A DNA stretch of 10,641 bases, from the NCBI GenBank assembly GCA_009392675.1, contig VFFY01000203.1, forward strand, positions 1 to 10,641, given 5' to 3'. This document shows, one piece after another, positions 5,692 through 10,641 of this stretch. Below the pieces are notes generated by a model. It was given only the letters and a program-made list of their open reading frames with translations. It was not told the origin of the DNA and did no database searches. Position 1 is the stretch's first letter. Each line of letters opens with the position of its first letter. The position numbers were made by a program, and so were the translations under genes. This DNA is from SAR202 cluster bacterium (GTDB taxonomy: Bacteria > Chloroflexota > Dehalococcoidia > Lucifugimonadales > UBA826).

Positions 5692-7269
5692 GTGATCCAA
5701 GAGACAGATATAGATCTTAACGTCCTTGTAGACGTGATTCCCGAAAGATTCAGGTCAGAGTTGTTGGCCCAGGAAAATGTCGAGGAATTGCTGGAAGTGG
5801 TCCTAGATTTAGGAAGACAACCGGAAGCAAGATTCTTGGGTCAGAATAAACTGCTGGAACTTGATGAAGTCACCAAACATGATCTGGAATACGCTATAAG
5901 TAAGATCGGAGTGTTTGGTGCCGATAACAGAGCAGGCATAGAGCGCACCCTTCACCGCATATCTGCTATCCGAAACCGTAGTGGCAAAGTAGTAGGTATA
6001 ACATTCCGGGTCGGAAGAGCAGTCTATGGGACCATCAAAATAATAGAAGATTTAGTATTGTCTGGTGAAAGTGTTCTACTTCTTGGGAAACCTGGGGTAG
6101 GAAAGACAACGATGCTGAGAGAAGTAGCTAGAGTTTTAGCAGACGATGCAGGGAAAAGAGTGATAGTAGTGGATACCTCCAATGAAATTGCAGGAGATGG
6201 AGATATTCCACATAAAGCCATTGGAAGAGCCAGAAGAATGCAGGTACCTTATCCAACTAAACAACATGACGTAATGATTGAGGCTGTGGAGAACCATATG
6301 CCAGAAGTCATAGTTATAGATGAGATCAGCACCGAATTAGAGGCCAATGCTGCTAGGACCATTGCGGAACGAGGGGTTCAATTGGTAGCTACCGCTCACG
6401 GTAATACTCTTGAAAATTTGATGAGGAATCCCACACTGTCAGACCTCGTCGGTGGAATCCAAACCGTCACACTTGGAGATATTGAAGCTAGAAGAAGAAG
6501 AACTCAAAAAACAGTATTAGAAAGAAATGCTCCTCCCACTTTTGAAAAATTGGTGGAAATACAAGGATGGAACCTAGTAACAGTACATTCAGATGTAGCC
6601 TCAACGGTAGACAAAATGTTGCGGAAGCAGACCATAAATTCTGAAGTGAGAGCAGTGGAAGAAAACGGCAACATAAGGAAGCACACGAGCTCATTTAAAT
6701 CTGATGAAGGCAACCAAAGTTCCGATTATCCAAATGAGCATGTTGAGCCATATCGTAGAACCAACAATGCGATCGCAACGGAAATTGCAACATTAACCCC
6801 GATAATGCCCTACGGGGTTAACAAAAGCAGATTTGATCAAGTTATCAGGTCTATGAACGCGCCTATCACATTAGTTGCTGACATCAACAAAGCAGAAATG
6901 CTCGTGACAACCAAGAATTACCATAGGCGGGGTACTCAAGCGTTGAAAAGTGCCGAAAAAATGGGCAAACCAGTCTTTGTACTCAGAAAAAATACGGTTC
7001 ACCAAATTGAGCAGTTTGTAAAAGCCGTTACAAAAACCGATACAGGGCCTATGCTTTCAGAATCTGAAAAATCATTGGCTCTGTTGGAGGCCGAGCAGGC
7101 ATCACAAAGGATCTCCAGCGGGGAACCAAAAGTCCTGTTAAGGCCGCAAAACTCCTTTGTGAGAAGGCTCCAGCATCAAATAGCCACAGAATATGGACTG
7201 GAATCCCGTAGCGAGGGAAAAGAACCCCGTAGATCAGTACTTATATATAACGACACCGATGAATACTAA
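5692..7269 (+). CDS. SpoIIIAA/Ycf45-like AAA-type ATPase with C-terminal R3H domain
   Basis: A 525-residue multidomain cytoplasmic protein. Residues 1-110 form an N-terminal domain like that of SpoIIIAA/Ycf45 ATPases. Residues 115-300 are the P-loop core: Walker A GKPGVGKTT (132-140), DTSNEIAGDG (161-170), Walker B VIVIDE (206-211), ATAHGNT (233-239) and an arginine-rich RRRRTQ near 267-272. Residues 310-365 are a polar, low-conservation linker. Residues 367-450 form a compact alpha/beta region starting TPIMPYGVNKSR; I recall a similar YPYGVSR-like region in cyanobacterial homologues. Residues 488-518 are an R3H domain (Arg491-x3-His495, then GLESRSEGKEPRRSVLIY) expected to bind single-stranded nucleic acid. 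The function is not established: homologues are annotated as R3H nucleic-acid-binding proteins, and plant and algal Ycf45 relatives act in plastids. It starts with GTG, 23 nt after pdxT, and overlaps tmk by 11 nt, so it is likely co-expressed with both. Confidence 0.87.
   Translation: MIQETDIDLNVLVDVIPERFRSELLAQENVEELLEVVLDLGRQPEARFLGQNKLLELDEVTKHDLEYAISKIGVFGADNRAGIERTLHRISAIRNRSGKVVGITFRVGRAVYGTIKIIEDLVLSGESVLLLGKPGVGKTTMLREVARVLADDAGKRVIVVDTSNEIAGDGDIPHKAIGRARRMQVPYPTKQHDVMIEAVENHMPEVIVIDEISTELEANAARTIAERGVQLVATAHGNTLENLMRNPTLSDLVGGIQTVTLGDIEARRRRTQKTVLERNAPPTFEKLVEIQGWNLVTVHSDVASTVDKMLRKQTINSEVRAVEENGNIRKHTSSFKSDEGNQSSDYPNEHVEPYRRTNNAIATEIATLTPIMPYGVNKSRFDQVIRSMNAPITLVADINKAEMLVTTKNYHRRGTQALKSAEKMGKPVFVLRKNTVHQIEQFVKAVTKTDTGPMLSESEKSLALLEAEQASQRISSGEPKVLLRPQNSFVRRLQHQIATEYGLESRSEGKEPRRSVLIYNDTDEY
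6793..6821. repeat. Perfect 9-bp inverted repeat inside the R3H ATPase gene
   Basis: The arms TTAACCCCG (6793-6801) and CGGGGTTAA (6813-6821) flank an 11-nt loop. They could form a stable hairpin in the mRNA, or a dyad site in DNA. No T-run follows on either strand, so it does not look like a rho-independent terminator. It falls where the linker ends and the middle alpha/beta domain begins (TLTPIMPYGVN). Confidence 0.6.
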
Positions 7270-7876
7270 AAATGCTTTCATCGTACTTGAAGGAGTTGAA
7301 GGGAGTGGTAAAAGTACTCAGTCCCAGCTTCTTTCCCAAAAACTCTCATCTGAAGGCATTTCCAACTTATTGGTTAGAGAACCTGGAGGCACAGACACCG
7401 GTGAAAAGATAAGGGCCCTCATATTGGAAGGGTACGAACTGAACCCTCTGACAGAATTATTTCTTTTTTCAGCCGCTCGGTCGGAACTTATTCAAAATGA
7501 AATAATACCCGCTCTTGATTCCAACACTGTAGTCGTCTGCGACAGGTATATTTACTCATCAATCGCATACCAAGGCTATGCGAAAGGACTAAACTTAGAC
7601 ACTGTTGGCGAGGTCAATTCCATTGCAACCTCTCGTATAAGTCCTGACTTGGTGTTTTTATTGGACATAAACCCAGAAGTCTCTTTTGAAAGGAAAAAAG
7701 CAGATCCCAAAGATAGGTTTGAGAAAGAGTCTATAACCTTTCACAACAGTGTACGAAAAGGTTACCTATGCCTAGCTAAGTCAAACCAGAATGCTTGGCA
7801 CATAATAGATGCCGAAAAATCCAGTGGAATCATAAGTGCAATAATTTGGGAGAAAGTAATTACTTTACTTAAGTGA
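7259..7876 (+). CDS. tmk: Thymidylate kinase (dTMP kinase)
   Basis: Phosphorylates dTMP to dTDP with ATP, an essential step of dTTP supply. From the ATG at 7259 it has 205 residues, the normal length. An in-frame ATG at 7193 would add 22 residues before a normal N-terminus and is rejected. Motifs: P-loop GVEGSGKST (12-20), REPGGT (40-45) for the substrate, DRY (95-97) followed by SSIAYQG, and the LID-type segment DRFEKE (152-157) leading into FHNSVRKGYL (161-170). The P-loop is GVEGSGKST, with no Arg, and Arg residues lie in and before the LID, resembling the E. coli-type arrangement. No Shine-Dalgarno is visible upstream; the start codon overlaps the end of the R3H ATPase gene by 11 nt, so translation is probably coupled. 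The stop is one base from the stop of the convergent phosphatase gene. Confidence 0.97.
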   Translation: MNTKNAFIVLEGVEGSGKSTQSQLLSQKLSSEGISNLLVREPGGTDTGEKIRALILEGYELNPLTELFLFSAARSELIQNEIIPALDSNTVVVCDRYIYSSIAYQGYAKGLNLDTVGEVNSIATSRISPDLVFLLDINPEVSFERKKADPKDRFEKESITFHNSVRKGYLCLAKSNQNAWHIIDAEKSSGIISAIIWEKVITLLK

Positions 7877-7877
7877 T

Positions 7878-8606
7878 TTACATTTTCTGATTTTCAAAAA
7901 TAGCCAGTGGGTTGCCTTCAACCATTTGAGTCGCCCGATATGAGCCAATGATCTGCTTTGCAAATTTAAAACCCAAATTCATGTCGTAGCAACGCTGACC
8001 TTTTGCCATATGGGTATCAGAGGCGATGACATGAATTAATCCTTCTACCATCATATCTACTGAGACTCTCTGTGCTTTGTCGCCAAACTTACCATACAAA
8101 CTGCTTGCGGTTATCTGAGATTTACATCCCATTCGTACAAGTTCCCCTAACAACTCTCGTTCATCTTGGAAAAGACTCATTCTTTCAGGATGAGCCAAAA
8201 CCGGAATCAACCCAGACTGTAATAATTCAGCAATGACTTGTTCTATATACGAAGGACGGCCTTCCCAAGGCATTTCGACCAATATATATTCACTATTATT
8301 TAATGTCAGAGCCCTACCATTTTCAATGTCTTGCATCAAACCTACATCAACATGGTTTTCCATACCTAATTTGATGTCAATATCTGTCTTATTCTGAGAA
8401 AGTTTTCCATTTATATTAGAAACCAGATCTTTTATTAAATGCACGGAATGGTTTTCAGTTACATCCTTCCTGTGCGGCGTTGCAATAATCATTTTAGTGT
8501 TTTGGCTTTGCGCTATTTCGCATATCTGGATGGACTCTAGTAAATCTTCTGGCCCGTCATCAACACCGGGTAATAAATGGTTATGTATATCGTACATATC
8601 GATCAT
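7878..8606 (-). CDS. CpsB/CapC-type PHP-domain phosphatase (putative protein-tyrosine phosphatase)
   Basis: A 242-residue metal-dependent PHP-fold hydrolase of the CpsB/CapC/YwqE group, which in known cases dephosphorylates bacterial tyrosine kinases controlling capsule or exopolysaccharide export. Metal-binding residues are all present: His8 and His10 (DIHNHLLPG), Asp16, His45 (ATPH), Glu83 (GMEN), Glu111, His139 (LAHPER), Asp197 and His199 (ASDTH), followed by Arg205 where the family has a catalytic Arg. The length is close to the family's usual 240-260. The start at 8606 is preferred over the ATG three codons later because an AGGTG lies 12 nt before it. No cognate BY-kinase or chain-length protein is in the window, so the substrate is open; another phosphoesterase role is possible. 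It is divergent from the GNAT gene and convergent with tmk. Base composition by eye is lower in GC than the pdx block. Confidence 0.86.
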   Translation of the reverse strand: MIDMYDIHNHLLPGVDDGPEDLLESIQICEIAQSQNTKMIIATPHRKDVTENHSVHLIKDLVSNINGKLSQNKTDIDIKLGMENHVDVGLMQDIENGRALTLNNSEYILVEMPWEGRPSYIEQVIAELLQSGLIPVLAHPERMSLFQDERELLGELVRMGCKSQITASSLYGKFGDKAQRVSVDMMVEGLIHVIASDTHMAKGQRCYDMNLGFKFAKQIIGSYRATQMVEGNPLAIFENQKM

Positions 8607-8683
8607 ATTATTATGTTACACCTTTCAAATACTTTTCCCTTTCTCTGATAAAATCCTCCCAAATAAACTTTTTATACTGTGAA
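8607..8683. promoter_or_regulatory. Divergent intergenic region with overlapping promoters
   Basis: This 77-nt AT-rich gap separates the leftward phosphatase gene from the rightward GNAT gene. On the - strand, TTGTCA (8700-8695, inside the GNAT start) and TATAAA (8676-8671) are 18 nt apart and make a reasonable promoter for the phosphatase gene. Its ribosome binding site GAAAGGTG reads at 8626-8619. On the + strand, TATACT (8673-8678) could be the -10 of the GNAT gene, but no good -35 is visible. The two -10 elements share 8673-8676, so the promoters could exclude each other. Confidence 0.45.
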
Positions 8684-9589
8684 ATGATTAAATTTGACAA
8701 TTTTTCAACTGCTTATCAAAAAAAGATCGTAGAATTCATAAATTCAGTCAACGATTCTTTTAACTCTCCGAAAAAGTTAACGGATGTTTTCTTTGGGCAA
8801 ACGATTAACGTACCCCCATCAAGCCCGGATACAGACTGTTATATAGCCTCTATCAACAACAATGTTTTTGGTTTTCTTCAAATAGTCGAAGAACCCTCCG
8901 TAAAGCGCATTGTCGGGCTTCAGACCATTCGTAAAGAGAGCAATTTTGCCGAAATATTCCAAAATTTCCTAACCATTTCCGTTAGACATGCAACCCTAAC
9001 GGGGGCAAAAGTGATCCATTTTCAAATTTCCCAAAATGACCATGAATCAAAAAAGGTTTTAGAGTCTTCAGGTTGGCACAAAATCAAAACGTACTGGAAT
9101 CTCAGGTTCGAGGAAACACATTTAGAAGATTTAGTTTTACCTGATGGCTATTCTCTTCGCCACTTCGTTAAAGGAAAAGATGAAAATACTCTTACTGACC
9201 TACAGAATCAATCATTTGGAAACCATTGGGGATTTTCTCCCAACGACATAGAACAAATTCGATACCGTACCCAAATGGAAAGAACTAATGACAAAGGCAT
9301 TATATTTATAGAGAAAAAAGGGGAAATAGCTGGATACAATTGGACTATGGAGGCACATCATGGTGCTTCGTCGGTAGGATGGGTTGCAATGACCGGAGTT
9401 CATCCAAATTATCGGGGTTTGAGGCTAGGCAGAGCCGTCGTATTGGCAGGCATGCACTACCTCAAATCAAAAAATATATCCGGAATAGAACTTGAAGTAG
9501 ACTCTGAAAATATACCTGCCACTAAACTATACAACAGTATAGGGTTTAGAAAAATAAATCAGACTTACTGGTATGAGAAGAGTATGTAG
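8684..9589 (+). CDS. Tandem GNAT-family N-acetyltransferase (MshD-like layout)
   Basis: A 301-residue protein with two GNAT folds, the layout and length of mycothiol synthase MshD and related acyltransferases. The N-terminal half (about 1-142) keeps the fold (strand DCYIASINNNVFGFL, 51-65, and IHFQISQNDHESKKVLESSGW region) but has no clear acetyl-CoA loop, so it is probably non-catalytic. The C-terminal half (about 155-301) has AMTGVHPNYRGLRLGR (235-250), which fits motif A with the R-x-x-G-x-G type pyrophosphate loop, and the motif B-like NIPATKLYNSIGF (276-288). SFGNHWGF (177-184) resembles a segment common in the MshD-like group. The acceptor is unknown. No Shine-Dalgarno precedes the ATG, while a TATACT lies 5 nt upstream, consistent with a leaderless mRNA. 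By eye it is the most AT-rich gene here. It converges on the glycosyltransferase with 2 nt between the stops. Confidence 0.82.
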   Translation: MIKFDNFSTAYQKKIVEFINSVNDSFNSPKKLTDVFFGQTINVPPSSPDTDCYIASINNNVFGFLQIVEEPSVKRIVGLQTIRKESNFAEIFQNFLTISVRHATLTGAKVIHFQISQNDHESKKVLESSGWHKIKTYWNLRFEETHLEDLVLPDGYSLRHFVKGKDENTLTDLQNQSFGNHWGFSPNDIEQIRYRTQMERTNDKGIIFIEKKGEIAGYNWTMEAHHGASSVGWVAMTGVHPNYRGLRLGRAVVLAGMHYLKSKNISGIELEVDSENIPATKLYNSIGFRKINQTYWYEKSM

Positions 9590-9591
9590 GT

Positions 9592-10641
9592 TCAAATAAC
9601 CTGCGTATTTATCGAACCTGAAATAACTTCACCGTACAAATCAGCGGCCTTTTTTGAGCTAGCATCCCAACTTAGAGAGTAAGCTTTCTTTATCGCCTCT
9701 TTTGACATAAAACTATGCAAATCTTTATTTTTAAGTAGCACTTCTATTTGGGTTGCAAAGGCCTCCGGACACCTCCAGGGTATGAGATAGCCCGTGGAAC
9801 CATGTTCAACAATTGACGGAATCCCACCAACTCTAGATGCTACAACTGGGGTCCCACATGCCATAGCTTCAATGACAACGAAACCCAAACTTTCATAATG
9901 GGAAGGTAAAACAAAAACATCTGCTGCAGAGTAATATGCGGCCAGATTATCATGAGCAATTGCACCTGTGAAAATCACTTTATCATCAAGTCTCATTTCA
10001 ACCACCAGCGATTTAATGGACCGATAATATTCGTTGCTCTCTTCGTTCCCGCCAACAATATAAAGAGTAGTGTCCTCAACCGAAGATATCATTGATAACG
10101 CTTTAACTAGAACATCAAGCCCCTTTATCGGATCAATACGGCCAACAAATAGAACCACGTTGTTTTGCCGAGGAATATTCAATTGATTCCTTGCCGCATC
10201 CTTGTCAGTTTGGTGAAACATTTCCAAATCCACACCAGGTGGAACAACAGCAATCTTGTTGCTAAATGATCCGTACAACTGGTCAATGTCCTGTACTTCT
10301 TTTTGGGTCAATACTAGAATTTTATCGCTTCTGCACATCAACTTATATTCAGAAGCACTCCTTGATGTGTGTTCGTCTCCAACCGGAAGAGCTCTCGATT
10401 TAGTCTTTGCTAGAGTATGGAAAGTAATCACATGCGGAATTTCCCATGACTCAGACAGCAAATCACCAACCAAGCCTGAAAGCCAATAATGGCTATGCAA
10501 TATGTCTATGTGAAGACCCTCATATTCTGTATAAATTTGAATGTTTCTGGAAAATTCGAAAACTAAATTAATAAGCTCATTTTTGGGAGACTCGATAGGC
10601 CCAGCACTTATATGAACAAGCTTGGATCTAGTTCCTAAGGG
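9592..10641 (-). CDS. GT4-family glycosyltransferase (MshA / sucrose-phosphate-synthase-like), 5' end outside the window
   Basis: A retaining GT-B glycosyltransferase that would move a sugar from a nucleotide donor to an unidentified acceptor. The frame stays open to the right edge: 349 codons are visible, and a TTG at 10500 is an internal Leu, not the start. Residues read upstream of it (VHISAGP, then GLHIDILHSHYWLSG) match the family. In fragment numbering, HSHYWLSG lies at about 49-56, THTLAK-like TFHTLAK at 73-79, PPGVD at 134-138 and the donor-binding GRIDPIKG at 167-174 with its Arg and Lys. The E-x7-E motif is Glu250/Glu258 in YESLGFVVIEAMACGTPVV, followed by GG (272-273) in RVGGIPSIV. 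Roughly 50-80 N-terminal residues should be missing. The MshA/SPS subgroup includes inositol-phosphate and sucrose-forming enzymes; sequence alone does not decide the acceptor. Confidence 0.9.
   Translation of the reverse strand, partial: PLGTRSKLVHISAGPIESPKNELINLVFEFSRNIQIYTEYEGLHIDILHSHYWLSGLVGDLLSESWEIPHVITFHTLAKTKSRALPVGDEHTSRSASEYKLMCRSDKILVLTQKEVQDIDQLYGSFSNKIAVVPPGVDLEMFHQTDKDAARNQLNIPRQNNVVLFVGRIDPIKGLDVLVKALSMISSVEDTTLYIVGGNEESNEYYRSIKSLVVEMRLDDKVIFTGAIAHDNLAAYYSAADVFVLPSHYESLGFVVIEAMACGTPVVASRVGGIPSIVEHGSTGYLIPWRCPEAFATQIEVLLKNKDLHSFMSKEAIKKAYSLSWDASSKKAADLYGEVISGSINTQVI

Noticed and set aside
6488..6713. Two overlapping - strand open frames inside the R3H ATPase gene
   Set aside because: The translations are low-complexity (Leu/Phe/Cys-rich) reflections of the purine-rich coding strand, with no family resemblance.
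6768..6777. Palindrome TGCGATCGCA, like the cyanobacterial HIP1 site
   Set aside because: I noticed only one copy; HIP1 is meaningful only as a frequent genomic repeat.
7241..7250. AT-rich TTATATATAA before tmk as a possible internal promoter
   Set aside because: No -35 element at a suitable distance, and the bases encode the conserved end region of the R3H protein; chance is sufficient.
7193..7258. Longer thymidylate kinase starting at 7193
   Set aside because: It would add 22 residues inside the R3H domain coding region; the family N-terminus begins a few residues before FIVLEG, which ATG 7259 provides.
10498..10500. TTG as the start of the glycosyltransferase
   Set aside because: The frame continues to the window edge and the upstream residues match the GT4 N-terminal domain, so this is an internal Leu.

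Overview
This window looks like a stretch of an ordinary bacterial chromosome with a moderate, somewhat AT-rich composition and dense gene packing. It holds twelve protein-coding genes, two of them cut by the window edges, and no tRNA, rRNA, CRISPR array, insertion sequence or prophage that I can see. The gene set suggests an uncultivated bacterium, possibly of the Chloroflexota (SAR202/Dehalococcoidia-like). The pointers are an LDH-type malate dehydrogenase, the deoxyxylulose-5-phosphate-independent PdxS/PdxT pathway, and an R3H-domain SpoIIIAA/Ycf45-like ATPase joined to thymidylate kinase. This assignment is inference from gene content and was not tested by a search.

Left part (1-4087, all + strand): the end of a biotinyl-carrier-like domain, malate dehydrogenase (mdh), a small SLOG/TIGR00725-type nucleotide-binding-fold protein, enolase (eno) and glyceraldehyde-3-phosphate dehydrogenase (gap). 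Spacings are short (63, 33, 1 and 47 nt), so mdh-SLOG-eno-gap could be one central-carbon operon. Three things stand out. The carrier domain has Met where the biotin-accepting Lys should be. GAPDH has lost the Asp that enforces NAD specificity and has Lys-Arg at the 187-188 positions. The SLOG protein has no obvious reason to sit between glycolytic genes.

Middle part (4088-7876, + strand): after a 97-nt gap with a good sigma70-type promoter come pdxS and pdxT (both subunits of PLP synthase), a 525-residue AAA-type ATPase with a C-terminal R3H nucleic-acid-binding domain, and thymidylate kinase (tmk). Spacings are 2 nt, 23 nt and an 11-nt overlap, so this looks like a second operon mixing cofactor synthesis with nucleotide and nucleic-acid functions.

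Right part (7877-10641): transcription directions alternate. A CpsB/CapC-type PHP phosphatase on the - strand converges on tmk with one base between the stop codons. It is divergent from a tandem GNAT acetyltransferase on the + strand across 77 nt in which two overlapping -10 elements can be read. That gene in turn converges, two bases apart, on a GT4 glycosyltransferase on the - strand whose 5' part lies beyond the window. A MshA-like glycosyltransferase, a MshD-like double GNAT and a capsule-type phosphatase together hint at glycan or glycoconjugate/thiol chemistry, but this is speculative.

Start codons include TTG (SLOG gene, pdxT) and GTG (R3H ATPase). I found no convincing rho-independent terminator anywhere, including between the convergent pairs.
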